Source: Prunus persica
Taxonomy: Eukaryota > Streptophyta > Magnoliopsida > Rosales > Rosaceae
Assembly (NCBI RefSeq): GCF_000346465.2
Contig: NC_034011.1
Span: 3,743,508 to 3,807,507, forward strand
Direction of reading: 5' to 3'
DNA: 64,000 nt
Shown here: positions 23,316 to 34,689 of the stretch, piece after piece
How the letters are laid out: every line of letters starts with the position of its first letter
Numbering within the stretch: position 1 is the first letter of the stretch
Program-made: the position numbers and the translations under genes
The notes under the pieces: generated by a model
What the model was told of the DNA's origin: nothing
What the model saw: only the letters and a program-made list of their open reading frames with translations
Database searches by the model: none

Positions 23316-24057
23316 GCTTGAGGGTGGCTTGTAAGAATCTGACCAGAGAACTTTCTACCTGTTTTATATTCATGAGCCTTGCAATTATTTTCTCATTTTA
23401 TGGCATGCATAAAACTGGTGCAACATGTGCTGTTATGTGTCAAGGCAATGTACCGGTAGAAAAAAGTGTCAAGACAATGTGTGGGTTTAGGGTAAGTGAA
23501 TATGGGTTACAAAACTCTGGTATGAAAACTATACAGTGTGGTTAGAGAACCTTTGTGCCTGTTGTCTTTGGCTGGTGATGCCTTGGAATTTCTTTTATTG
23601 ATGCACCTTTGTTATTTTGTGTACATGCATGAAACTGGTGTATGGTGTGCTGTTAAGTGGAGACACTGTGTCCATGATAATTACTTCATATTAAATCATT
23701 TGCTAGGGGACTCATTTCTTGTTCTTATAGCAGCAGCATGGCTGGTGTTATCAAAATTGTGAGAATTCTTCTGGGATTTTTCATAAGGATGCCAACATGC
23801 TCGTTTAATGAATTGTTTCTTATGGCTATGTGCTGGTTCATTGTCCGGTCATTGTTTTGTCACAATAGCTTGAAATGAAAAGTAGTTAGTTTTGAGATCT
23901 GAATCCTCGCATCTTGTTTACTTGACTGCAATTCAGTTTTATGGTTTTTCTGCTCCACATATTCCATGTCATGGTCACATTTCTGATATGCGAATGAGAG
24001 CCAGTAAAGTTCCCTCAAACCTGGGGTTATATAGTTGATGTCAATGTGATTCTTAGA

Positions 24058-24692
24058 CCAACTCCAGCGGCACAGCCCAGCCCGAGGCTAGGGGAGAAAA
24101 AAAAAAAAAGGTGTTCCAGTGCACAGCCCAGGCCCGAGTGCAAGGTGGGACCCAGCAACCTGGACTGGCCCAAGGGCAAGATTGGCCCGAGCTCCAGCCC
24201 TCGTTTTGGTGCTGACGTCATCGCTACAGTGCCGCAGTGCTACAGTGATGCTACAGTGTTTGGCGCTACAGTACCACTAAAAGTCCACGTGTCGCACTCT
24301 GGGCTCTCCGATCAGATTTTTTTCTCCAATCCAACGGCAGCCAATTTTTGTGCAATAAAAAAATGAAAAAAATTAAATTTTTTTTTAAAAAAAAACCAAA
24401 AAAATACTTTTTTTTTTCTATAAATACCAAAATTTTATCCGATTGAGATATGAATTTTATAATAAATATTGATATGTACGAACCCAAAAATATTATCCGA
24501 AAATATTATCTAAATTAATTATTTTTATTAAACAATTTGTGAAAAAAACAAAAAAATGAATAGTAATTGCCCTTAGCCATGACAATGAGTGGAAACACAA
24601 AATACTATTTGCAAGGGCAGCCACTATTCACGTGAATAGTGGCTGCCCTAGCTCCACCCTTGCCATGGCTAAGGGCAAATGGGTGGAGTTGC
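24058..24692. mobile_element. MITE-like insertion present only in duplicate copy B
   Basis: Copy A reads GATTCTTAGATTAGC without interruption (near 20273). In copy B the element sits between two copies of TCTTAGA (24051-24057 and 24693-24699), a 7-bp direct repeat. The ends CCAACTCCAGC and GGGTGGAGTTGCTC form a weak inverted repeat. The interior contains GCTACAGTG repeats near 24225, an AT-rich middle and a palindrome GCCACTATTCACGTGAATAG near 24621. No coding capacity. Confidence 0.82.
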
Positions 24693-25163
24693 TCTTAGAT
24701 CAGCTATATAGCATATTTCTGGTCTGGAAATAGTTTTCTGAGACTGAATTTTATATGCTTGACTTGCAGAATGCATATAAAGTGAATTAAAAGATACAGT
24801 GCTTTCTTGTGTTTATCTTTTGTAAATTGTATTATTGGTAGAAAGAAAAATGCTTGGCTCCTTTCCTTTAATCCTTTTAGATTGCTGTTCAATTATTTTA
24901 GTCTGATTATCGACCCAACGCTATTAATAAGAACAATCGACGCATGTTTCGCAACCTGCTAGTGAAACATGATATTTCATTGATGGTACAGAAAACACTA
25001 AACATTATTTGGATGGCTTTAGTGTCCTTCAAAAGAAAGAAATAATCACAAGCAGAAAGGGTAGCTTATTATACGTGCGATATTTTTGAGCTTTTGGTGA
25101 TTTTAAGAACTCGTATGGCGGCAGGCATGAGCTCTAAGTCATATGCTTTCAACTTTGAGCAGT

Positions 25164-26099
25164 CTAAGGTTTTGAAACCGAGCTCCCAAGCCTTCTAAAA
25201 CTCTTCTGAATACTCTGAAAGAGTTTTTTGGTTTGGGGAGGGGATACATGAAACCCAATGGCATCTAGGTACCATCCATTTCTTCCCTTTAATCCAACAA
25301 TTTTGCCTCCATCCACTGAGAAAGTAAAGGGTGTGCCTTCTTCAATTCCATATGGTCCAAATGTTCTTCTATTGCTCTGAAATTTGAGTGACCGGATTAT
25401 CGGGCCGCCACCATACACCATAGGACAATAGTGTCCACTTACACTGACTAGGAACTCATCTGGGTACTGAAGCTTTATCTGCACGAAAAAGTCAGGCCGA
25501 AATCAAAATCTTTTTTTCTCGATATCTCGCCTCTATGAAATAAATTATCATCAAATTTGATACACTTTCTATCAATCTTAATCCAATTTTGAAGCTTTGA
25601 AGCCTATGACCATTTGCTCTATTGGCATTGAGGATCTCATGGACGAAAGTTGTCGATTGAAAGAAATAGTACAAGGATCGAAACGTACCTCAGCAGTTTG
25701 ATCGCCTCCGCGACCACCATGCGTTTCTGCCTTGACAGGCTTACCGTTTCTATCATACACCACAGTAATGGAGTCGATGCAAAGACCGTAAGCAAGCGTG
25801 ATCTCTCTCACCCCATTGTAGATCCCATCGTCCCAATCAGCTCCACCATTTCCTCCCCATGGTCCTACTTCAATGGTCTTCTTCTTCCCACTTGCACGCT
25901 CCTTGCCATCCTACATAAAAATTTAAAGGAACTTTCCTTGTTCAAATGTTTAGATACAATTTTTCTCATTCAGAGTACTAGTTTATGTTGAAAACAACAG
26001 TAACATACTTACAATCTAGCAAATAAATAAAGGGTAAAATTAAAGATCAAGTGCCAAGGAAACAACAAACAGAGTGATTAAGAACAAGATGCACACCAT
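25164..26099 (-). CDS. Single-domain jacalin-related lectin
   Basis: Three minus-strand exons (26097-26099, 25689-25910, 25164-25478) give 179 residues. As in the neighbouring paralogue, exon 1 is only the ATG, and exon 2 begins DGKERASGKKKTIEVGPWGG. The fold signature GADWDDGIYNG and the sugar-binding loop GRNGWYLDAIGF are intact. The C-terminus KSFRRLGSSVSKP is the same as in the two-domain gene. This is probably the ancestral form of the pair. Differences from the paralogue (VYGGGPIIRSL for MFGIGPRLIRSL, DQTAE for NQTAE) lie in surface loops and might change binding. No disabling mutation was seen. Confidence 0.88.
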
Positions 26100-26569
26100 A
26101 GGGCTCAGGGAGGGTTTGAACAAAACGCTAAACACAGAGAAGAGCAAAGCAAGGAAAAAGCTAGAATGAGTATGGTTGGTAGTGGAGAGAGAGATGAGAT
26201 AACATAGAGGTATATAATGAAGAAAAAGCAAATTTAGGGGGAGAGATGAACAAAACGCATAGTGCAAACAGGGACCAGATGGGTAGTGGTATCTGATTCT
26301 ACTTTAGCATTATGCATGCAGGAATCTCTGCTTTTTCTTTATGCATTTGAGGAAGGTTGTGGTCATCACTAGCTAGCCCCTAATTCTAGAAAAGCATATA
26401 TACTTTACAATATCAAGTTCTTGATTCTTGAAAAAAAGGAGAATGAGATGACAATCCAGAATAACATCTCAATTAGAAATTGCCACTTGATCTTTCATTT
26501 TGTTAGATAAATGAGTTGGCAAATTCGAACTTGGAGTTTCTTCTAACATTGGAAAGAACAATACCATTA

Positions 26570-27076
26570 AACAAACATGTTTACTAATCTGTAATGAGAA
26601 TTAAAATAAGCAATTGGATTCCGATTATGGATTACTCTTGTGTTTACTTACACAAAGGAATGAAAATGCACGAGAGACCCACGCAAAATCAGGAATTTGA
26701 CTCCTTATTTTGGAGGAATTGAACTATTAGGTGTGAGGTGGTATTCTAATTCCTGGAGCTCATCAAAAATCTAATTTTTTAACTCATTATATCCTCACAT
26801 AATTTTTAAAATTCCAAATTTTCCATCCACTTTAACCCAACAAAAATTTACATACAAATTAATTTATTTAAAACAAGTGAATTTTAGTAATAAAATTGGT
26901 TTCAATTCCGATTGATGAGAATTTAGTAAACAACTTATAGGGAATCAATATCATTCCTACCCGATTCCAGATTGTTTAGTAATAATGACTTCAATAGAAT
27001 CCGGATTCTGACTCCTCTATCCAACTCCTTCTCAATTCAATTCCTCCTCATCCGATGACGGATTAGTAAACATGCC
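26570..27076. mobile_element. MITE at the right edge of the segmental duplication
   Basis: The left end ACATGTTTACTAATCTGTAA (about 26575) pairs as an inverted repeat with the right end GACGGATTAGTAAACATG (about 27054-27072). The interior is noncoding with GGAATTG/CAATTCC-like motifs. Copy A of the duplication keeps only the first ~25 bp of this element (near 22924-22946), so a duplication border falls inside it. Flanking TAA trinucleotides are possible PIF/Harbinger-type target sites. Confidence 0.65.
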
Positions 27077-27264
27077 ATAAGAGCAAGTATTGGCTGACAC
27101 TCATGTGATGATTGGTAGGGATTTGCGAATGCGATTGCATTGTGTACGTGTACAAGCTTTGCCTTCGTTTAGGTGCTTTCCAGCTTTTGTGATTGTGGGC
27201 AAGCAGGCCAAGTGATTCGTTGCCAAAGACATACAACAGATGATCCCCACACTGCAAAAATATT

Positions 27265-27513
27265 GTGGAGTTGATGGCCTTGTGTGAGGGCTTAGGAAGA
27301 TTAGGGTACAGAGCTCACCAACTCCAATTACCAATATTAACTGTCCAAACTGATTCTCTGTTTTCAATTAACTTGTTTTGCAGGGAAATTCCTCCACTCC
27401 ACTACCAGCAAGTTATGTACAAAGACGGTCAAAATCTCCTACCAGCTTTTCTGTCTGAACAACTGAAAAACTTAAAGACACTTGCAGAAACCGAAAGGAA
27501 ACAAAAAAGTTGA
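27265..27513 (+). pseudogene. Possible RNase H-like fragment
   Basis: An 82-residue frame contains ELMALCEGLGRLGY and LPILTVQTDSLFSINLF. From memory this resembles the acidic motifs of plant RNase H-like (RVT_3) domains found in LINEs and host genes. There is no start context, no upstream reverse transcriptase and no further domain, so it is best read as a retroelement relic. Low certainty. Confidence 0.3.
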
Positions 27514-27519
27514 AAAAAA

Positions 27520-28040
27520 TCGACTTTGCATTTTGAAAACCCTTTTGGTTTGTAATTTTAACTTCTAATAAATACAATGGTCATTTTTAAAACCCAAACC
27601 TAGGTCGCATCACATGTCTTGTAGCAATAGTAGAATTCTTATAATATTAGCTGGTGTTACATGTAACCCAGGATTTACCCAGATAACGTGCTTGTTTGAG
27701 AGGGTTAAGCCTCCCCACAAAGCTATTGTGTACCCCAATTGTACAAGGAACTAGTAAAAACAACATCCACAATAACATAACTATAAGCAGCGAGTTTACG
27801 TCCGTTTGGAAATCTCCATCACCTGTATTTATCATGGAGATCATAAAGAATGACCACAAACAACATAACTAATCCAGAGCATAATTCAGAAGATAGCTGA
27901 AAACTAAAGAAAACCCAAAGAATGGCCATATATAGTCATATAATCTCCAAGCATAATATCAAAAAGTAATATTCAAATAGGATCCAAAAATGAATTCATT
28001 CGTGGTCATATAAAATTTAATGAAAAACTGAAATAAAAGT
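27520..28040. other. Spacer downstream of the F-box gene
   Basis: Probable 3' flank of the minus-strand F-box/LRR gene. No coding frame with recognisable content. Confidence 0.45.
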
Positions 28041-28052
28041 TAAATGTAGATC

Positions 28053-30187
28053 TTAGCGGGACGCCTTCCTACCATCTTTGTCAGATTTCCAATCCAATCT
28101 AAAACAAGCAATCTTGTTAGCATTTGGACGTGACTTCAACCAAGCCATCGACTCAGAGTCATTTTTGCCTTTAGCCGCTTTCAAGTTCACCATCTTGGCA
28201 TCCTTCAAGAAGTGTCGCCAACACTTGTTGTTGGGATTATTACTTGTGCAGCAGGTTGGAGCCTCCTTTCTATTGATAATCTTCTCATGTACCAACTGCA
28301 GTTCAAGTAAAAACCACAGCCCGAAAGCAAAATGTCACTTTATTATCTGATGGCACAATCTCACTCAACATGGTGGCTTTAAATCAAGGAGTCCATCATA
28401 CAAAATGGCATCCACATTATACAGATTACAGATCATGTAATTGGTGAAATAAGCAAAAGCATGCAAGGAAACTACCATACCTTTGGGAATTCACTGCTGG
28501 AAGATGACATTATAGATAGGGTCTGTGGATGTCCTTTATGCAATGAAATATCTAATAGTTCTTCAGTACCCACTGAAGATTGGACCATTTCAATTTTGAG
28601 ACCACCGCATGTAGAAAGCAAAATTTCTCCAAAATCTTCATGGATGATGATATTCTGAATTGGCCAAAGTAAGCAAAAAAATAAAAAAGTATGAGACGTG
28701 GAAAATGAGATAGAAATGTTAAAATAAAAGGAGACTATTACCTTGCTGGTGCGCACAACCAGTTTCAAGCCTTTATGGTCGAACTTCCCAAGAAATTCTC
28801 GCAACTTAGGAAACCAAAGAGGCTCAGATTTGAGGTTAAGTTTTAGCTTCCTATCTTCCATTGGTGCAAATGAAAGCTTGACCTCCTTCAAACACTTAGG
28901 ATTCAGAAAAGAAAAGGGGAATTTATCACCTTGATACTCAAATGAAAGAAGATTTGGAGTATCGATCTCCGCTTCCTCTAGATTCTTGCAACCTCTTAAG
29001 ACTAGTCTGTTCAGCCGATGACTTCCAATTCTTATATTCGTCAACTTGAGGCAGTTACTTAGCTCCAGTTTCTCTAGGAGAGGAAAACTGAAGAATCGAC
29101 CATGAAACAGGTTGTTTGTCATTCTACTGTCTTCTAGTTTCAGCCTTTTCAGAGACTCGCAATCTTTCAAGTTAATTTTGCAGGACACTTGTTTCTTCCC
29201 AGAATACCAAAATGCTTGAAGACTAGGAGCTGTAATATCTATCCTCTTGAGTACATTGCAGCAGTGTACCTCAACCCTATCAAGTTTAAGAAGACTTGAA
29301 ATGTCCAAACAACTTAACCCCGAGCATTGTATGAGTCTCAAATCATCAATTAGAGGGCAGCTGGAAATGAGATTCATAATTATCAGTTGATCAACACGAA
29401 GATTTCGCAGATATAGCTTTTGCAGATGAGGAAGCTTTATAATACTGCAAGTTTCAAGTTTACAGCCTTGCAGCCTTAATCCAGTTATTCCTTCTGCAGC
29501 AAAGACGTTCTTGGGCAAAATGTAGCGCCTAGTTCCATTCACATGAACATGGAAACCTAGCTCTTTTGCGTTATTTTCAACTGCAAGTCCAAACCACCGT
29601 TCCATATGATGAACCAATGCTGGATCATAGGAGGTTAAATGTAGAACAAATTTATATACGCCTAACTTACGATCCAGGTGGCTCTGGAGAGACTTATCAA
29701 TAAACTGCTTAAACACCTCATTGCAGTTCTCCATACTTTGAACTCCCTCTAGTTCTTGAAAAGTCCGTTGGTCGAATGTCAAAACAGAGAAAGAGGTCCA
29801 CAAGTCCCTCCACCTCTTAGACAAGATACTGGTTCGAGCAGCATCTTTTGTACTACGAAGGAGAGAGAGGATGATATGGATGACAGTATCAGGCAATTGT
29901 GAGATATAATCCATGGATGCAACTCTTTTGTCCACGCTATTTGAATCTTTAGCAGTTTGCTGCTTTTTAAGCTTAACGTTCTTGTCAATGATACTAAATT
30001 GTTCCCTCTTTCGTTTTCTGTGAGCTCCAGATGCTTCTGCACACAAATCAATAGCACAGGTTTTATCATATACCGTGCTAGAGATTCTTTTCCTTTTACT
30101 TTCTGAAGGTACTCTCAGATTCTGCAGGGCTCTCTTCAACATCATCTGTTCACTACTTGGAAGGGACCTAATTGCAAAATAGTTCAT
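28053..30187 (-). CDS. F-box/LRR-repeat protein
   Basis: Three minus-strand exons (28742-30187, 28481-28654, 28053-28295) give about 620 residues. A basic N-terminal extension (SESKRKR; RKRKREQF, NLS-like) precedes the F-box at about 93-135 (MDYISQLPDTVIHIILSLLR, TSILSKRWRDLW). Leucine-rich repeats follow, for example LPHLQKLYLRNLRVDQLII and FPLLEKLELSNCLKLTNIRI. The C-terminal CWRHFLKDAKMVNL region fits At3g18150/At5g02700-type proteins. These are substrate adaptors of SCF ubiquitin ligases; the target is unknown. Intron 2 (28655-28741) is 87 nt, in phase and without a stop, so its retention would add 29 residues. The start is uncertain: a candidate acceptor near 30170 could join a 5' UTR exon (about 31029-31120) and make MMLKRALQ the start. 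Confidence 0.85.
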
Positions 30188-30189
30188 GT

Positions 30190-31025
30190 TATGACCAAAG
30201 AGTTTCCATACTTAAAAAATACTGTTCAAGAAAAGAAAAATTACTACCACACACACAAACACAAACAGACACAAACAAAAAGCCCCATTTACTATAGATG
30301 GTTGTTTGATCTCTCCGTGAACATAAAATAAAATAATCAGCCAACAAAATTCAGACTAACTTACAAGAAAAACAAACATAAAGATCCATAGGGTTTTTGC
30401 TTCAGATTGCAGGGCTTCAGCCCAATGGTTACAGAATCTCACATCCCATACTAGAACTATGGTCCTTGTTCATTGAGAGTATTGCCACCCAATAACAAAT
30501 TTCACAGAAATAAAAGAAAACAGTCTTATCCGCGATTACTGTTCATCCTCAAAAGAAAAATCAAGAAATTCAAACAATGAACGCACTTTAACATCTTAAA
30601 AACTCTTAACAACTCTTAACAGCAACCAAAATAAAGTTCATAACTTCATCAAACACATTATTTTCCATGTAAACCATATCGAGTTAGGGCAACGATATGT
30701 TTCCATAATCAAGTTCAGTTCTTGATCATCTAAATAGTAAAAAGGATAAGAAAAACTCAAAATTTAATGAAATAAACGAGTTTAAGAGAAGCAATTGCAC
30801 CAAAACCCAATAGGGTTCTAAGTTTTAACGTATAAAAAATATGAGAACAAGATTCACTGATTCAGAATTTAGATATATATATATATATATATTCTCGCAA
30901 CCAAACAAAGCATCAATCTTCGACATGAAATCTAATATGAAACAAAGGATCATCGAATACCAATCCAATTGAATACGAGGAAGAAATGGGCAAGGAGACG
31001 CAGGGTATCAGAATTGCGAAAATTA
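30190..31025. other. Probable 5' UTR intron or upstream region of the F-box gene
   Basis: No coding content. On the minus strand, ACAAG followed by GTAATTTTCGC near 31028 is a candidate donor of a 5' UTR intron ending before the F-box start. An AT microsatellite lies near 30871-30891. Confidence 0.4.
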
Positions 31026-31224
31026 CCTTGTCTGTGGTCTCCCCAAGAAGAGTCTCTGGGCGAGTCAAACCGTAGCCAAGGGTTTTTGCGTTTCTTTAAA
31101 AACAATTCAACCGGCATGGTATTGGTTGATTTTTCTTTCCCCTCTGCATTACGTTTCACTTTTTTTTTCTTTTTTTTTTCGAAAGTACGTTTCACTTATG
31201 TAGTCTACGTTTTTTTAAAATAAA

Positions 31225-31824
31225 ATAATAATAATTTTAATGCTTGTAGTTTATATAATTGCAATCAAACTCTTGTTATTGCAGTCAAAAACATAAAAAA
31301 AAAAAAAAAAAAAACTTCTGCACACATGTCACACTATTGATATAAATGTAGGAGTTCCTACTTGCACGATAAGGAAGAAAGCATTTTCCTATTTTTTTTA
31401 GTTTGCATTTGAGGTTAAGTTTGTAACTCCATCAATTATTTAGTGCTTGATAGGTTTTTGTGCTAAACAGAAAGATTAAAGTCGCATCAACTAAACGTCA
31501 CAAATATTCAATAAAATTCCAAATTGGACCTTTACTTCTTGGTGAAGCAAAGATCAGATCCGAGAAAGACAAACAAGTTCTTGCTGGCATTAGTTAGAAC
31601 AATTTGTGTTTTGTGAATGAGGTTTACATACAATTTCTCTTTTTCCAATTTAAACTATTATGTTCCATAGCTAGAAAATTTAAAATTTTGACATTTTGAG
31701 TTACTTTGTGATTAAAATACTCACAATTTAAAATTTTAACAATTTTGACGGTATGCTTATCAGGTATGTTATGGTTCAAAAATGACAAGAACCAAAAAAA
31801 TCAAAATCGTAAAGTTTTCACTTG
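31225..31824. other. AT-rich spacer
   Basis: Nothing recognisable apart from a 20-base A run near 31296. Confidence 0.5.
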
Positions 31825-31836
31825 ATGAATCAAGAT

Positions 31837-31969
31837 AGATTCTTTTATATTTTCTTTTATACAAGCAATAATCTACTTTAAACTAATCTAAACTATAGAG
31901 AGGGAATTCGAACTCGGATGCATAGTGGAAAGCCCATTTGATCTAGGTAACTTGGCTAAACCCATATCT
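31837..31969 (-). mobile_element. tRNA-derived SINE, minus orientation
   Basis: On the minus strand, TTTAGCCAAGTTACC (A-box-like) is followed about 40 bases later by CGAGTTCGAATTCC (B-box-like), then TTAGATTAG, TTGCTTGTATA and an A-rich tail. Flanking imperfect direct repeats are ATGAATCAAGAT (31825-31836) and ATGAATAAGAT (31970-31980). Confidence 0.72.
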
Positions 31970-31980
31970 ATGAATAAGAT

Positions 31981-32520
31981 TAAATATAAGGTGCTGATTT
32001 TCCCATTTCTCTTTTGTGGAGTAAACAAAAAAGGAATGAGAATATATAATTTCCAACAAAACAAAAAAAGAATGAGAAAATCAACTTCCTAAATATATGT
32101 TCTTTTTGGTCAAATGGGATTAAACAAATTTGTTGCCTAACACATAATAGTAGTTGGATTTTCTCTTTTGAGGTTAAATATGGGGGCAAAAGCCCAAACC
32201 AAAACAGAGATAAAGGCCTAGCTTGATCACTACAATCCAGATCACAATTCAGCCCAAGATTTGCCAAGACTTTCAGCAGCTTTCATTTACTTCCCCCCCT
32301 AGACGTGGCAAAAGCCTGTGCAAGCACATGAAGAATCTGAGTCATGAGCCTTTATCATTGTTTAAGTTATTATTTAGGTGTTGTCCTTCGTCACGCCAAG
32401 GAAGTTGAAAGACTTGAATTTATATCGTTGCTTAAATTCTCAATGATTTATTAATGATATGATAAAGATAGCAAATATAAAATAAAATCCTAATCTCTTA
32501 CAATATTTCTTAATAACTCA
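31981..32520. other. Spacer before the copia element
   Basis: AT-rich. No gene or repeat recognised. Confidence 0.45.
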
Positions 32521-32524
32521 GAGC

Positions 32525-32874
32525 TGTTATAAAGTAAGAAGTGAAGTCCACATGAATAAAGTAAAGGGATATTAGTCAAAAGATGAAATTATGATGTTAG
32601 GATGAATGATGATGTTGGGAGAAAATGTTGAAGATGCATCCACGGGAGGTCATTCTAATTGCCTATAAATAGGCTTTCTCTTAAGTTGTAAAATACATAA
32701 CCAATTAGAAGAGAAGAGAGTGAGAGTCAGAAAAGAAAAGAGAGAGTGAATTATATTTGAGAAGAAATTCTGTCAGTGTAAACACGACAAAGAGAAAATA
32801 TAATTCCACTCCCAATATACTTCCAATATTTAGTGGTACTTCTCATACTCTCTGATTATTCTAGTTCTATAACA
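32525..32874 (+). repeat. 5' LTR of the copia element
   Basis: 350 bp, with TATAAATAGGC near 32664. It keeps a 27-base stretch (about 32622-32648) between two GGGAG copies that the other LTR has lost. Confidence 0.92.
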
Positions 32875-33299
32875 CGTTATCAACATGATAGTCTCTCATT
32901 TTTATTTTTGAATTTTTCTCAGCTCAACACTATGTGGTTATTTCTCTGTCTCCTCTCTGTCATATGTCTACTCTCACTTTACTACTACGACAACATGCAA
33001 ACTTTCTTTTTTGTGTTCTCACAATTTTTATGTTGTTTCATCCATGCTTGTTTAATTTACTTCTTTGTAACATAATTTGAAATGGTGTGGTTTTATACCC
33101 CATCCTGTTATTTTATGGTGGTGTAATTCTTATTACCCATCACGTTGTAACACCAATTATCGTAATAAAATGATGGTGCGATCTTAAAACCCATATAATA
33201 TATCTTGAATGGTGGCGTAGCTATATTGCCCACAATATATAATATGTTATATATTTTATATATTTTAGGTGGTGGTTTTTATCCCCACATTTATTTTAT

Positions 33300-33805
33300 T
33301 TATGGTATGGAGTAGGTTTATTACCCTACGGCAATATTTATTTAAAAGTATGACGCGAGTTTATCGTCCACACAATTGCCTTTACTTTTATTTAAAAGTA
33401 TGGAGCAGAATTAGTGCCCATACCAGCACGTTTACTTTATCGCATATTTACTTTTACTTAAAGTATGATGTGGAATTAACCCTCATACTTTATGAATTTA
33501 CTTTACCGCACATTTACTTTTATTTAAAGTATGGTGCGGAATTAACGTCCATACAGCAAGCAATTTACTTTATGAATTTACTTTACTGCAAATTTAATTT
33601 TATTTAAGGTATGGTGCGAGATTAGCGTCCATACAGTAAGTAATTTACTTTATGAATTTACTTTACTGCACATTTAATTTTATTTAAAGTATTGTGCGGG
33701 ATTAACATCCATACAACAAGCAATTTACTTTATGAATTTACTTTACCGCACATTTACTTTCATTTAAGGTATGGTGTGGGTTTATCGTCCATACCAGCAA
33801 ATTTA
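33300..33805 (+). repeat. Tandem repeats in the copia leader, four at exact 80-bp spacing
   Basis: TATGGTGCGG-type cores followed by CGTCCATAC recur at 33531, 33611, 33691 and 33771 with a period of exactly 80 bp. Shorter, more diverged units precede them near 33350, 33400 and 33465. Each contains TTTACTTTATGAATTTACTT or a similar string and a TATTTAAAGTAT box. The array lies between the primer-binding site and gag. Confidence 0.85.
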
Positions 33806-33867
33806 TAGCACTTTATTTTTATCATCAATTAATATACCTGAATAATAAGGGCCTGGAATTCCTATTA

Positions 33868-34600
33868 ATGAGTGGCTTAATGTCCCAGATCCTGAGCCTA
33901 AAGTTTCGAATAGCAAATTTGACAAAACTGGAGTTTGCTGCCTTGGATATTTCTAGGGACAACTATTTATCATGGGTCCTGGATGCCAAAATCCATCTAC
34001 GTGCTAATGGCTTTGGACAAACAATTGTAGATGAGAATGATGCTTCGCCTGAAGAAAATGCAAAGGCCATGATCTTTCTTCGCCGCCACATCCATGAAGC
34101 GCTGAAGAGCGAATATGTGGTGGTTGATGAACCGTTGGTTATATGGAAAGCTCTAGGTGAAAGATACGATCATCAGAGGATGGTGACTCTCCCAAGAGCT
34201 AGATACGAATGGACTCACTTGAGATTTCAAGATAGTGTTCGAGTACAACTCTGTTATGCACAAAATTACCTCCTTGATGAGGCTATGTGGTGAAAATATA
34301 TCTGAGGAGGATATGCTCGAAAAAACTTTGAGCACTTTTCATGCTTCAAATGTCCTCATTCAACAACAATACAGACATTGCGGTTTCAAGAAGTACTCGA
34401 AACTTGTATCTTGCTTCTTGTTAGCTGAGCAGAATAATGAGCTCTTATTAAAGAATCACCAATCTCGCCCAACGAACTCAGCACCACTTCCTGAAATAAA
34501 TGTTGCATCTTAGGAAGTAAATGCTACTTCATCTCATGGCAGTATCCACAGACGTGGGCCAGGGGGCAAGCGTGGCTGCTGATAAGGAAGCAGAAAAGAT
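33868..34600 (+). pseudogene. Broken copia gag
   Basis: A frame starting about 33868 shows the copia gag capsid motif NYLSWVLDAKIHL and VIWKALGERYDHQ. It ends in a premature stop at 34293, after which the capsid continues in another frame (MLEKTLSTFHASNV, about 34310) and stops again at 34513. At least one frameshift and two stops make it nonfunctional. Confidence 0.85.
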
Positions 34601-34689
34601 CATGGTGCTCGTTCAGATGGTTTAGGTCCAAGGAGCAGTCCATCCACGAATGGCAAAAATGCATCCCGTAATAAGGGAAAGGCACAGAC

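Larger units (their letters stand above)
23316..26604. repeat. Segmental duplication, copy B
   Basis: Counterpart of 19558-22946, with scattered substitutions and small indels. It carries one jacalin domain and a 635-bp MITE-like insertion that copy A lacks. Confidence 0.88.

Noticed and set aside
24046..24366. A 106-residue frame in the GC-richer end of the MITE
   Set aside because: It starts in the flank and runs through the transposon end; GCTACAGTG repeats and poly(A) runs explain the composition.
33090..33805. CRISPR-like array
   Set aside because: The 80-bp periodicity comes from whole-unit tandem repeats inside a plant retrotransposon leader; there are no distinct spacers.
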